Source: Blastocladiella emersonii ATCC 22665 (taxonomy: Eukaryota; Blastocladiomycota; Blastocladiomycetes; Blastocladiales; Blastocladiaceae). From it: DNA of 64,000 nt. Location: the NCBI GenBank assembly GCA_025594325.1, contig JANHCV010000014.1, forward strand, positions 1,178,001 through 1,242,000, read 5' to 3'. This document shows positions 51,459 to 64,000 of this stretch, in pieces. The position numbers were made by a program, and so were the translations under genes. Positions within the stretch are counted from its first letter, which is position 1; each line of letters starts with the position of its first letter. Under the pieces are notes generated by a model, which saw only the letters and a list, made by a program, of their open reading frames with translations, had not been told where the DNA came from and did not search any database.

Positions 51459-54020
51459 TGTGTGACACCAGCGTGGCCGTTTGCGCCGTGTGCGCAGCGC
51501 GTGGTGCGTCGGGCGCTGTGCGGTGTGCGCGGTGCGCGGTGCGCGGTGTGCATCCGTCAGCGGGTGAGTGGTTTCACGCCGAGGGAGAGCGGAGCTGCTC
51601 GTAACCCTCCCTGGCCCATCATCACGCAGGACTTGGAGCTGACAGCAGAGCCGGCAGCAAGGAGGAGACCAGCCGTATATTGCCTGACGAACACCTCTCA
51701 GACCACCTACGAGATAGATAAGAGCAACTGACTGGGAGCTGGCAGGCTGGCAGTCTGCCAGGCTGCCAGGGCTCATCATTCATTCCTTTGTTTGCAGGGA
51801 CGGCAACCAGAGTGTGCGGGCCCACCATGGCTTGAGATGCGGCGTGGGTGGTTGGTTGGCTGGTTGGCTGGTTGGCTGGTTGGCTGGTTGGCTGGTTGGC
51901 TGGCAGGTTGGCTGGTTGGCTGGCAGGTTGGCAGGTCTGGCAGGTTGTCTTTTGGCTCGTTGATTGGACCGTTCGCTTTGCCGACGGGTTCAATAATTGG
52001 AGGAGGATCGAAGAGTTGGATAGTGGAGTGTGCGCAAAGTGGTAGATTTGGACATCTGCCGGTCTGGGTGCTTGCCCACCTGGACGTGAGGGTATTCGAA
52101 GGTCTGAAGATGGTTTGTTTGAGTACCATGACAATAATCAGCGTGGCGAGTTTGATACAACCGGAACATCAGATACTATGTTGTTGGTTCGATACTGTGA
52201 TTTATAGGTCCTTGCCCACCAGATCATGGGGGGTGTGCGAAGATTTGAATATGGTTTTGTTTTGGTACTATGACGATTACCTACGTGGCTGGTTTACTAT
52301 ATTCCCATGGTCAGATAATTTGTTACGTCGATATTACGATTTATTGGTCCCCAACCAGCTGGACATGCAGGAAGTCAAAGACTTGAACATGGTTTTGTTT
52401 GAGTGCTCTGACAATTATCTGCGTGGCTTGTTTATTATATTCCCATGTTCAGATATTTTGTTGAGTCGATATTACGATTTATGGGTGCCTGGCTAGCTGG
52501 TCATGCGGGTGGTCAAGGATTTGAATATGGTTTTGTTTGAGTACCATGACAATTGTCGGAGTGGCTCGTTTACAATATTGCTCTGCCCAGATTCATGGTT
52601 GCTTCGATACTGTAATTTATAGGAGCCAGGCTAGCTGGACATGCGGGAAGTCAAAGATGTGAGTACGGTTTTGTTTGAGTTCTCTGACAATTATCTGCGT
52701 GGCTTGTTTAGTATATTCCCATGTTCAGATATTTTGTTGAGTCGATATTACGATTTATGGGTCCCCAACGAGGTGGACATGCAGGAAGTCAACAACTTGA
52801 ATATGGTTTTGTTTGGGTACTATGACAATTACGTACGTGGCTGGGTTACTATATTCCCATGGTCAGATACTTTGGTGGTTCGATACTGTGATTTATGGGT
52901 TCCTGGCTAGCTGGTCATGCGGGTGGTCAAGGATTTGAATATGGTTTTGTTTGAGTACCATGAGAATCATGTACGTGGCTGGTTTGGTACATCCCAAACA
53001 TCGGCTAATTTGTTTCGTGCATGTTGCGATTTGTGGGGGGTCGGATTGGGCCGGACGTTGGCTGCAGCAAGGTCCCTCGGTCAAAATTCGACACAGTTGC
53101 TCCCCCTCCCTCTCTGTCATGCAGATAGTGGGTGGTGGCCGACCCATCCTGACCGCGCGCGGCCCGTATGAAGGTCCGCATCCACCCATCCATCCATCCA
53201 TCCATTCATTCAACACTCACTCCATCACGCACCTTTTCACTTGTGTTGTTTGCCAGCCAGCTAGACAGCTAGCCAGGTAGCCAGGTAGCCAGATCCTGCT
53301 GCTGCTACCTACCTACCCTGCCTCCAACAACGCCCGCCGCGTCATGAGCCAGGCAGGGCCGTGCCGCGACAAATGGCCGCGGCAGGCGTGTACGGTAATT
53401 GTACCTGTACCATACTTTCCATGGCCGCCCCGCCACCCTGACTTGGTCCTTGTATGTCACTTGGTCACCTTGGTCACCTTGGTCACTTGGTCACTTGGTC
53501 ACTTGGTCACTTGGTCACTTTGCGCGTGTGATGGTGGACGAGTGAGTCCAGGCATGCACGCACAAAAGCCCGCACGCCCACGTGTACTCCTGCCAGGAGC
53601 GCCTGGTGTGGGTCATTCACCCACCATTCAGTTAGTAGTCCCTAGCACTCCTTGGCCTTGGTACTGTCTCCTGCAGGAGGAGCCCTGCCGCGTTAGCCCT
53701 CTGCAGCCCTCTGCAGCACTCTGCAGCACTCTGTCGCCGTACGGCCGCTGCCCTGTTTGCAACGTACGTTGGCCAGGGCGAGGCAGGTGCTGTGTTGTTG
53801 CTTGCCACTTGGCTGCCACCAAGTGCAGGCGCACCCATCGCAAAGCGTTCTGATGGACCCCGCGGCCATGAAAGCATGGGGCAGCACTGGACATGAATGA
53901 ATCAAGCAATTGATGGCACTCGGAGGGCAGGCAGGCGCACCCGTTGGCGCAAGCAGACCTGGAGGATGGATCATTCTTGAGTTCAGGAAGCCTTGCCTGC
54001 CCGCCGTTCATGCGAGCGTG
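51459..54020. repeat. Array unit 3 (2562 bp)
   Basis: From here on the units read TTTGGGTAC instead of TTTCGGTAC. Private change GATACTTTGG (near 52866). Confidence 0.9.
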
Positions 54021-56582
54021 TGTGTGACACCAGCGTGGCCGTTTGCGCCGTGTGCGCAGCGCGTGGTGCGTCGGGCGCTGTGCGGTGTGCGCGGTGCGCG
54101 GTGCGCGGTGTGCATCCGTCAGCGGGTGAGTGGTTTCACGCCGAGGGAGAGCGGAGCTGCTCGTAACCCTCCCTGGCCCATCATCACGCAGGACTTGGAG
54201 CTGACAGCAGAGCCGGCAGCAAGGAGGAGACCAGCCGTATATTGCCTGACGAACACCTCTCAGACCACCTACGAGATAGATAAGAGCAACTGACTGGGAG
54301 CTGGCAGGCTGGCAGTCTGCCAGGCTGCCAGGGCTCATCATTCATTCCTTTGTTTGCAGGGACGGCAACCAGAGTGTGCGGGCCCACCATGGCTTGAGAT
54401 GCGGCGTGGGTGGTTGGTTGGCTGGTTGGCTGGTTGGCTGGTTGGCTGGTTGGCTGGTTGGCTGGCAGGTTGGCTGGTTGGCTGGCAGGTTGGCAGGTCT
54501 GGCAGGTTGTCTTTTGGCTCGTTGATTGGACCGTTCGCTTTGCCGACGGGTTCAATAATTGGAGGAGGATCGAAGAGTTGGATAGTGGAGTGTGCGCAAA
54601 GTGGTAGATTTGGACATCTGCCGGTCTGGGTGCTTGCCCACCTGGACGTGAGGGTATTCGAAGGTCTGAAGATGGTTTGTTTGAGTACCATGACAATAAT
54701 CAGCGTGGCGAGTTTGATACAACCGGAACATCAGATACTATGTTGTTGGTTCGATACTGTGATTTATAGGTCCTTGCCCACCAGATCATGGGGGGTGTGC
54801 GAAGATTTGAATATGGTTTTGTTTTGGTACTATGACGATTACCTACGTGGCTGGTTTACTATATTCCCATGGTCAGATAATTTGTTACGTCGATATTACG
54901 ATTTATTGGTCCCCAACCAGCTGGACATGCAGGAAGTCAAAGACTTGAACATGGTTTTGTTTGAGTGCTCTGACAATTATCTGCGTGGCTTGTTTATTAT
55001 ATTCCCATGTTCAGATATTTTGTTGAGTCGATATTACGATTTATGGGTGCCTGGCTAGCTGGTCATGCGGGTGGTCAAGGATTTGAATATGGTTTTGTTT
55101 GAGTACCATGACAATTGTCGGAGTGGCTCGTTTACAATATTGCTCTGCCCAGATTCATGGTTGCTTCGATACTGTAATTTATAGGAGCCAGGCTAGCTGG
55201 ACATGCGGGAAGTCAAAGATGTGAGTACGGTTTTGTTTGAGTTCTCTGACAATTATCTGCGTGGCTTGTTTAGTATATTCCCATGTTCAGATATTTTGTT
55301 GAGTCGATATTACGATTTATGGGTCCCCAACGAGGTGGACATGCAGGAAGTCAACAACTTGAATATGGTTTTGTTTGGGTACTATGACAATTACGTACGT
55401 GGCTGGGTTACTATATTCCCATGGTCAGATATTTTGGTGGTTCGATACTGTGATTTATGGGTTCCTGGCTAGCTGGTCATGCGGGTGGTCAAGGATTTGA
55501 ATATGGTTTTGTTTGAGTACCATGAGAATCATGTACGTGGCTGGTTTGGTACATCCCAAACATCGGCTAATTTGTTTCGTGCATGTTGCGATTTGTGGGG
55601 GGTCGGATTGGGCCGGACGTTGGCTGCAGCAAGGTCCCTCGGTCAAAATTCGACACAGTTGCTCCCCCTCCCTCTCTGTCATGCAGATAGTGGGTGGTGG
55701 CCGACCCATCCTGACCGCGCGCGGCCCGTATGAAGGTCCGCATCCACCCATCCATCCATCCATCCATTCATTCAACACTCACTCCATCACGCACCTTTTC
55801 ACTTGTGTTGTTTGCCAGCCAGCTAGACAGCTAGCCAGGTAGCCAGGTAGCCAGATCCTGCTGCTGCTACCTACCTACCCTGCCTCCAACAACGCCCGCC
55901 GCGTCATGAGCCAGGCAGGGCCGTGCCGCGACAAATGGCCGCGGCAGGCGTGTACGGTAATTGTACCTGTACCATACTTTCCATGGCCGCCCCGCCACCC
56001 TGACTTGGTCCTTGTATGTCACTTGGTCACCTTGGTCACCTTGGTCACTTGGTCACTTGGTCACTTGGTCACTTGGTCACTTTGCGCGTGTGATGGTGGA
56101 CGAGTGAGTCCAGGCATGCACGCACAAAAGCCCGCACGCCCACGTGTACTCCTGCCAGGAGCGCCTGGTGTGGGTCATTCACCCACCATTCAGTTAGTAG
56201 TCCCTAGCACTCCTTGGCCTTGGTACTGTCTCCTGCAGGAGGAGCCCTGCCGCGTTAGCCCTCTGCAGCCCTCTGCAGCACTCTGCAGCACTCTGTCGCC
56301 GTACGGCCGCTGCCCTGTTTGCAACGTACGTTGGCCAGGGCGAGGCAGGTGCTGTGTTGTTGCTTGCCACTTGGCTGCCACCAAGTGCAGGCGCACCCAT
56401 CGCAAAGCGTTCTGATGGACCCCGCGGCCATGAAAGCATGGGGCAGCACTGGACATGAATGAATCAAGCAATTGATGGCACTCGGAGGGCAGGCAGGCGC
56501 ACCCGTTGGCGCAAGCAGACCTGGAGGATGGATCATTCTTGAGTTCAGGAAGCCTTGCCTGCCCGCCGTTCATGCGAGCGTG
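54021..56582. repeat. Array unit 4 (2562 bp)
   Basis: Matches the array consensus at all variant sites I compared. Confidence 0.9.
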
Positions 56583-59160
56583 TGTGTGACACCAGCGTGG
56601 CCGTTTGCGCCGTGTGCGCAGCGCGTGGTGCGTCGGGCGCTGTGCGGTGTGCGCGGTGCGCGGTGCGCGGTGTGCATCCGTCAGCGGGTGAGTGGTTTCA
56701 CGCCGAGGGAGAGCGGAGCTGCTCGTAACCCTCCCTGGCCCATCATCACGCAGGACTTGGAGCTGACAGCAGAGCCGGCAGCAAGGAGGAGACCAGCCGT
56801 ATATTGCCTGACGAACACCTCTCAGACCACCTACGAGATAGATAAGAGCAACTGACTGGGAGCTGGCAGGCTGGCAGTCTGCCAGGCTGCCAGGGCTCAT
56901 CATTCATTCCTTTGTTTGCAGGGACGGCAACCAGAGTGTGCGGGCCCACCATGGCTTGAGATGCGGCGTGGGTGGTTGGTTGGCTGGTTGGCTGGTTGGC
57001 TGGTTGGCTGGTTGGCTGGTTGGCTGGCAGGTTGGCTGGTTGGCTGGCAGGTTGGCAGGTCTGGCAGGTTGTCTTTTGGCTCGTTGATTGGACCGTTCGC
57101 TTTGCCGACGGGTTCAATAATTGGAGGAGGATCGAAGAGTTGGATAGTGGAGTGTGCGCAAAGTGGTAGATTTGGACATCTGCCGGTCTGGGTGCTTGCC
57201 CACCTGGACGTGAGGGTATTCGAAGGTCTGAAGATGGTTTGTTTGAGTACCATGACAATAATCAGCGTGGCGAGTTTGATACAACCGGAACATCAGATAC
57301 TATGTTGTTGGTTCGATACTGTGATTTATAGGTCCTTGCCCACCAGATCATGGGGGGTGTGCGAAGATTTGAATATGGTTTTGTTTTGGTACTATGACGA
57401 TTACCTACGTGGCTGGTTTACTATATTCCCATGGTCAGATAATTTGTTACGTCGATATTACGATTTATTGGTCCCCAACCAGCTGGACATGCAGGAAGTC
57501 AAAGACTTGAACATGGTTTTGTTTGAGTGCTCTGACAATTATCTGCGTGGCTTGTTTATTATATTCCCATGTTCAGATATTTTGTTGAGTCGATATTACG
57601 ATTTATGGGTGCCTGGCTAGCTGGTCATGCGGGTGGTCAAGGATTTGAATATGGTTTTGTTTGAGTACCATGACAATTGTCGGAGTGGCTCGTTTACAAT
57701 ATTGCTCTGCCCAGATTCATGGTTGCTTCGATACTGTAATTTATAGGAGCCAGGCTAGCTGGACATGCGGGAAGTCAAAGATGTGAGTACGGTTTTGTTT
57801 GAGTTCTCTGACAATTATCTGCGTGGCTTGTTTAGTATATTCCCATGTTCAGATATTTTGTTGAGTCGATATTACGATTTATGGGTCCCCAACGAGGTGG
57901 ACATGCAGGAAGTCAACAACTTGAATATGGTTTTGTTTGGGTACTATGACAATTACGTACGTGGCTGGGTTACTATATTCCCATGGTCAGATATTTTGGT
58001 GGTTCGATACTGTGATTTATGGGTTCCTGGCTAGCTGGTCATGCGGGTGGTCAAGGATTTGAATATGGTTTTGTTTGAGTACCATGAGAATCATGTACGT
58101 GGCTGGTTTGGTACATCCCAAACATCGGCTAATTTGTTTCGTGCATGTTGCGATTTGTGGGGGGTCGGATTGGGCCGGACGTTGGCTGCAGCAAGGTCCC
58201 TCGGTCAAAATTCGACACAGTTGCTCCCCCTCCCTCTCTGTCATGCAGATAGTGGGTGGTGGCCGACCCATCCTGACCGCGCGCGGCCCGTATGAAGGTC
58301 CGCATCCACCCATCCATCCATCCATCCATTCATTCAACACTCACTCCATCACGCACCTTTTCACTTGTGTTGTTTGCCAGCCAGCTAGACAGCTAGCCAG
58401 GTAGCCAGGTAGCCAGATCCTGCTGCTGCTACCTACCTACCCTGCCTCCAACAACGCCCGCCGCGTCATGAGCCAGGCAGGGCCGTGCCGCGACAAATGG
58501 CCGCGGCAGGCGTGTACGGTAATTGTACCTGTACCATACTTTCCATGGCCGCCCCGCCACCCTGACTTGGTCCTTGTATGTCACTTGGTCACCTTGGTCA
58601 CCTTAGTCACTTGGTCACTTGGTCACTTGGTCACTTGGTCACTTGGTCACTTGGTCACTTTGCGCGTGTGATGGTGGACGAGTGAGTCCAGGCATGCACG
58701 CACAAAAGCCCGCACGCCCACGTGTACTCCTGCCAGGAGCGCCTGGTGTGGGTCATTCACCCACCATTCAGTTAGTAGTCCCTAGCACTCCTTGGCCTTG
58801 GTACTGTCTCCTGCAGGAGGAGCCCTGCCGCGTTAGCCCTCTGCAGCCCTCTGCAGCACTCTGCAGCACTCTGTCGCCGTACGGCCGCTGCCCTGTTTGC
58901 AACGTACGTTGGCCAGGGCGAGGCAGGTGCTGTGTTGTTGCTTGCCACTTGGCTGCCACCAAGTGCAGGCGCACCCATCGCAAAGCGTTCTGATGGACCC
59001 CGCGGCCATGAAAGCATGGGGCAGCACTGGACATGAATGAATCAAGCAATTGATGGCACTCGGAGGGCAGGCAGGCGCACCCGTTGGCGCAAGCAGACCT
59101 GGAGGATGGATCATTCTTGAGTTCAGGAAGCCTTGCCTGCCCGCCGTTCATGCGAGCGTG
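56583..59160. repeat. Array unit 5 (2578 bp)
   Basis: 16 bp longer in the TTGGTCAC tract (near 58600-58660), with the linked change CCTTAGTCAC. Confidence 0.9.
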
Positions 59161-61738
59161 TGTGTGACACCAGCGTGGCCGTTTGCGCCGTGTGCGCAGC
59201 GCGTGGTGCGTCGGGCGCTGTGCGGTGTGCGCGGTGCGCGGTGCGCGGTGTGCATCCGTCAGCGGGTGAGTGGTTTCACGCCGAGGGAGAGCGGAGCTGC
59301 TCGTAACCCTCCCTGGCCCATCATCACGCAGGACTTGGAGCTGACAGCAGAGCCGGCAGCAAGGAGGAGACCAGCCGTATATTGCCTGACGAACACCTCT
59401 CAGACCACCTACGAGATAGATAAGAGCAACTGACTGGGAGCTGGCAGGCTGGCAGTCTGCCAGGCTGCCAGGGCTCATCATTCATTCCTTTGTTTGCAGG
59501 GACGGCAACCAGAGTGTGCGGGCCCACCATGGCTTGAGATGCGGCGTGGGTGGTTGGTTGGCTGGTTGGCTGGTTGGCTGGTTGGCTGGTTGGCTGGTTG
59601 GCTGGCAGGTTGGCTGGTTGGCTGGCAGGTTGGCAGGTCTGGCAGGTTGTCTTTTGGCTCGTTGATTGGACCGTTCGCTTTGCCGACGGGTTCAATAATT
59701 GGAGGAGGATCGAAGAGTTGGATAGTGGAGTGTGCGCAAAGTGGTAGATTTGGACATCTGCCGGTCTGGGTGCTTGCCCACCTGGACGTGAGGGTATTCG
59801 AAGGTCTGAAGATGGTTTGTTTGAGTACCATGACAATAATCAGCGTGGCGAGTTTGATACAACCGGAACATCAGATACTATGTTGTTGGTTCGATACTGT
59901 GATTTATAGGTCCTTGCCCACCAGATCATGGGGGGTGTGCGAAGATTTGAATATGGTTTTGTTTTGGTACTATGACGATTACCTACGTGGCTGGTTTACT
60001 ATATTCCCATGGTCAGATAATTTGTTACGTCGATATTACGATTTATTGGTCCCCAACCAGCTGGACATGCAGGAAGTCAAAGACTTGAACATGGTTTTGT
60101 TTGAGTGCTCTGACAATTATCTGCGTGGCTTGTTTATTATATTCCCATGTTCAGATATTTTGTTGAGTCGATATTACGATTTATGGGTGCCTGGCTAGCT
60201 GGTCATGCGGGTGGTCAAGGATTTGAATATGGTTTTGTTTGAGTACCATGACAATTGTCGGAGTGGCTCGTTTACAATATTGCTCTGCCCAGATTCATGG
60301 TTGCTTCGATACTGTAATTTATAGGAGCCAGGCTAGCTGGACATGCGGGAAGTCAAAGATGTGAGTACGGTTTTGTTTGAGTTCTCTGACAATTATCTGC
60401 GTGGCTTGTTTAGTATATTCCCATGTTCAGATATTTTGTTGAGTCGATATTACGATTTATGGGTCCCCAACGAGGTGGACATGCAGGAAGTCAACAACTT
60501 GAATATGGTTTTGTTTGGGTACTATGACAATTACGTACGTGGCTGGGTTACTATATTCCCATGGTCAGATATTTTGGTGGTTCGATACTGTGATTTATGG
60601 GTTCCTGGCTAGCTGGTCATGCGGGTGGTCAAGGATTTGAATATGGTTTTGTTTGAGTACCATGAGAATCATGTACGTGGCTGGTTTGGTACATCCCAAA
60701 CATCGGCTAATTTGTTTCGTGCATGTTGCGATTTGTGGGGGGTCGGATTGGGCCGGACGTTGGCTGCAGCAAGGTCCCTCGGTCAAAATTCGACACAGTT
60801 GCTCCCCCTCCCTCTCTGTCATGCAGATAGTGGGTGGTGGCCGACCCATCCTGACCGCGCGCGGCCCGTATGAAGGTCCGCATCCACCCATCCATCCATC
60901 CATCCATTCATTCAACACTCACTCCATCACGCACCTTTTCACTTGTGTTGTTTGCCAGCCAGCTAGACAGCTAGCCAGGTAGCCAGGTAGCCAGATCCTG
61001 CTGCTGCTACCTACCTACCCTGCCTCCAACAACGCCCGCCGCGTCATGAGCCAGGCAGGGCCGTGCCGCGACAAATGGCCGCGGCAGGCGTGTACGGTAA
61101 TTGTACCTGTACCATACTTTCCATGGCCGCCCCGCCACCCTGACTTGGTCCTTGTATGTCACTTGGTCACCTTGGTCACCTTAGTCACTTGGTCACTTGG
61201 TCACTTGGTCACTTGGTCACTTGGTCACTTGGTCACTTTGCGCGTGTGATGGTGGACGAGTGAGTCCAGGCATGCACGCACAAAAGCCCGCACGCCCACG
61301 TGTACTCCTGCCAGGAGCGCCTGGTGTGGGTCATTCACCCACCATTCAGTTAGTAGTCCCTAGCACTCCTTGGCCTTGGTACTGTCTCCTGCAGGAGGAG
61401 CCCTGCCGCGTTAGCCCTCTGCAGCCCTCTGCAGCACTCTGCAGCACTCTGTCGCCGTACGGCCGCTGCCCTGTTTGCAACGTACGTTGGCCAGGGCGAG
61501 GCAGGTGCTGTGTTGTTGCTTGCCACTTGGCTGCCACCAAGTGCAGGCGCACCCATCGCAAAGCGTTCTGATGGACCCCGCGGCCATGAAAGCATGGGGC
61601 AGCACTGGACATGAATGAATCAAGCAATTGATGGCACTCGGAGGGCAGGCAGGCGCACCCGTTGGCGCAAGCAGACCTGGAGGATGGATCATTCTTGAGT
61701 TCAGGAAGCCTTGCCTGCCCGCCGTTCATGCGAGCGTG
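59161..61738. repeat. Array unit 6 (2578 bp)
   Basis: Same 16-bp gain and CCTTAGTCAC change as unit 5 (near 61180), so units 5 and 6 are recent duplicates. Confidence 0.9.
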
Positions 61739-64000
61739 TGTGTGACACCAGCGTGGCCGTTTGCGCCGTGTGCGCAGCGCGTGGTGCGTCGGGCGCTGTG
61801 CGGTGTGCGCGGTGCGCGGTGCGCGGTGTGCATCCGTCAGCGGGTGAGTGGTTTCACGCCGAGGGAGAGCGGAGCTGCTCGTAACCCTCCCTGGCCCATC
61901 ATCACGCAGGACTTGGAGCTGACAGCAGAGCCGGCAGCAAGGAGGAGACCAGCCGTATATTGCCTGACGAACACCTCTCAGACCACCTACGAGATAGATA
62001 AGAGCAACTGACTGGGAGCTGGCAGGCTGGCAGTCTGCCAGGCTGCCAGGGCTCATCATTCATTCCTTTGTTTGCAGGGACGGCAACCAGAGTGTGCGGG
62101 CCCACCATGGCTTGAGATGCGGCGTGGGTGGTTGGTTGGCTGGTTGGCTGGTTGGCTGGTTGGCTGGTTGGCTGGTTGGCTGGCAGGTTGGCTGGTTGGC
62201 TGGCAGGTTGGCAGGTCTGGCAGGTTGTCTTTTGGCTCGTTGATTGGACCGTTCGCTTTGCCGACGGGTTCAATAATTGGAGGAGGATCGAAGAGTTGGA
62301 TAGTGGAGTGTGCGCAAAGTGGTAGATTTGGACATCTGCCGGTCTGGGTGCTTGCCCACCTGGACGTGAGGGTATTCGAAGGTCTGAAGATGGTTTGTTT
62401 GAGTACCATGACAATAATCAGCGTGGCGAGTTTGATACAACCGGAACATCAGATACTATGTTGTTGGTTCGATACTGTGATTTATAGGTCCTTGCCCACC
62501 AGATCATGGGGGGTGTGCGAAGATTTGAATATGGTTTTGTTTTGGTACTATGACGATTACCTACGTGGCTGGTTTACTATATTCCCATGGTCAGATAATT
62601 TGTTACGTCGATATTACGATTTATTGGTCCCCAACCAGCTGGACATGCAGGAAGTCAAAGACTTGAACATGGTTTTGTTTGAGTGCTCTGACAATTATCT
62701 GCGTGGCTTGTTTATTATATTCCCATGTTCAGATATTTTGTTGAGTCGATATTACGATTTATGGGTGCCTGGCTAGCTGGTCATGCGGGTGGTCAAGGAT
62801 TTGAATATGGTTTTGTTTGAGTACCATGACAATTGTCGGAGTGGCTCGTTTACAATATTGCTCTGCCCAGATTCATGGTTGCTTCGATACTGTAATTTAT
62901 AGGAGCCAGGCTAGCTGGACATGCGGGAAGTCAAAGATGTGAGTACGGTTTTGTTTGAGTTCTCTGACAATTATCTGCGTGGCTTGTTTAGTATATTCCC
63001 ATGTTCAGATATTTTGTTGAGTCGATATTACGATTTATGGGTCCCCAACGAGGTGGACATGCAGGAAGTCAACAACTTGAATATGGTTTTGTTTGGGTAC
63101 TATGACAATTACGTACGTGGCTGGGTTACTATATTCCCATGGTCAGATATTTTGGTGGTTCGATACTGTGATTTATGGGTTCCTGGCTAGCTGGTCATGC
63201 GGGTGGTCAAGGATTTGAATATGGTTTTGTTTGAGTACCATGAGAATCATGTACGTGGCTGGTTTGGTACATCCCAAACATCGGCTAATTTGTTTCGTGC
63301 ATGTTGCGATTTGTGGGGGGTCGGATTGGGCCGGACGTTGGCTGCAGCAAGGTCCCTCGGTCAAAATTCGACACAGTTGCTCCCCCTCCCTCTCTGTCAT
63401 GCAGATAGTGGGTGGTGGCCGACCCATCCTGACCGCGCGCGGCCCGTATGAAGGTCCGCATCCACCCATCCATCCATCCATCCATTCATTCAACACTCAC
63501 TCCATCACGCACCTTTTCACTTGTGTTGTTTGCCAGCCAGCTAGACAGCTAGCCAGGTAGCCAGGTAGCCAGATCCTGCTGCTGCTACCTACCTACCCTG
63601 CCTCCAACAACGCCCGCCGCGTCATGAGCCAGGCAGGGCCGTGCCGCGACAAATGGCCGCGGCAGGCGTGTACGGTAATTGTACCTGTACCATACTTTCC
63701 ATGGCCGCCCCGCCACCCTGACTTGGTCCTTGTATGTCACTTGGTCACCTTGGTCACCTTGGTCACTTGGTCACTTGGTCACTTGGTCACTTGGTCACTT
63801 TGCGCGTGTGATGGTGGACGAGTGAGTCCAGGCATGCACGCACAAAAGCCCGCACGCCCACGTGTACTCCTGCCAGGAGCGCCTGGTGTGGGTCATTCAC
63901 CCACCATTCAGTTAGTAGTCCCTAGCACTCCTTGGCCTTGGTACTGTCTCCTGCAGGAGGAGCCCTGCCGCGTTAGCCCTCTGCAGCCCTCTGCAGCACT
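61739..64000. repeat. Array unit 7 (partial, cut by window edge)
   Basis: Returns to the shorter TTGGTCAC tract and CCTTGGTCAC of units 1-4. Confidence 0.9.

Larger units (their letters stand above)
46351..64000. repeat. Macrosatellite array, about 6.9 units of 2546-2578 bp
   Basis: Near-identical direct repeats from 46351 to the right edge and beyond. Unit lengths read from matching landmarks are 2562, 2546, 2562, 2562, 2578, 2578 and a partial. Each unit contains, in order: a CG-rich block (GTGCGCGGTGCGCGGTGCGC), an inverted repeat (CTGGCAGGCTGGCAG / CTGCCAGGCTGCCAG), a GGTTGGCT octamer tract, seven AT-richer 138-bp subrepeats, a CATC tract, a TTGGTCAC octamer tract, and a CTCTGCAGCA run. 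Open frames inside recur in every unit but match nothing known. No rRNA, tRNA, transposase or telomere repeat seen. Confidence 0.97.

Noticed and set aside
58600-58660. Telomere-like repeat in CCTTAGTCAC of units 5 and 6
   Set aside because: A single base change in the TTGGTCAC tract; there is no tandem TTAGGG-type repeat.
46351-64000. CRISPR array or rDNA tandem repeat
   Set aside because: Repeat units are 2.5 kb with no short direct repeat/spacer pattern and no recognisable rRNA sequence; the host is a eukaryote.

Overview
The window is nuclear DNA of a GC-rich, intron-containing eukaryote. The genes carry short spliceosomal introns, mostly 50-280 bp and usually with a GTACGC/GTACGT donor. 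A meckelin gene (TMEM67) and a RABL2 gene point to an organism that builds cilia or flagella. RICTOR, NUP107, a cytochrome b5-fused front-end desaturase and squalene epoxidase fit a free-living flagellate protist. An apusomonad such as Thecamonas is my best guess, but this is inference and nothing here settles the species.

Layout. 1-34.4 kb is ordinary gene-dense chromosome: TMEM67 (minus, cut by the left edge), a kelch-type membrane protein (minus), a secreted GH16-like plus PLC-X protein (plus, with one in-frame TGA), a damaged Ulp1/C48-like gene (plus), a Fic-domain protein (plus), a bromodomain protein (plus), squalene epoxidase (minus) divergent from a front-end desaturase (plus), a coiled-coil protein (minus) divergent from RABL2 (plus), RICTOR (minus), NUP107 (plus) and two unrecognised large genes facing each other. 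34.4-46.3 kb is an insertion-rich zone. An LRR gene is split by a 5'-truncated non-LTR retrotransposon (37253-38997, minus) with a 16-bp target duplication. Just downstream lies a second, longer non-LTR element (40380-45650, plus) with an 18-bp target duplication and a 15-A tail. A 108-bp tail fragment of the same family lies inverted beyond it. 46351-64000 is a tandem array of about seven units of 2546-2578 bp that runs off the right edge.

Functional themes. TMEM67 and RABL2 belong to cilium assembly. RICTOR is the TORC2 scaffold and NUP107 belongs to the nuclear pore Y-complex. SQLE and the desaturase are both membrane-lipid oxygenases and share one divergent promoter region. No rRNA, tRNA or CRISPR feature was found. 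Gene models were spliced by hand from frame continuity, splice signals and protein similarity recalled from known families; no database search was run.
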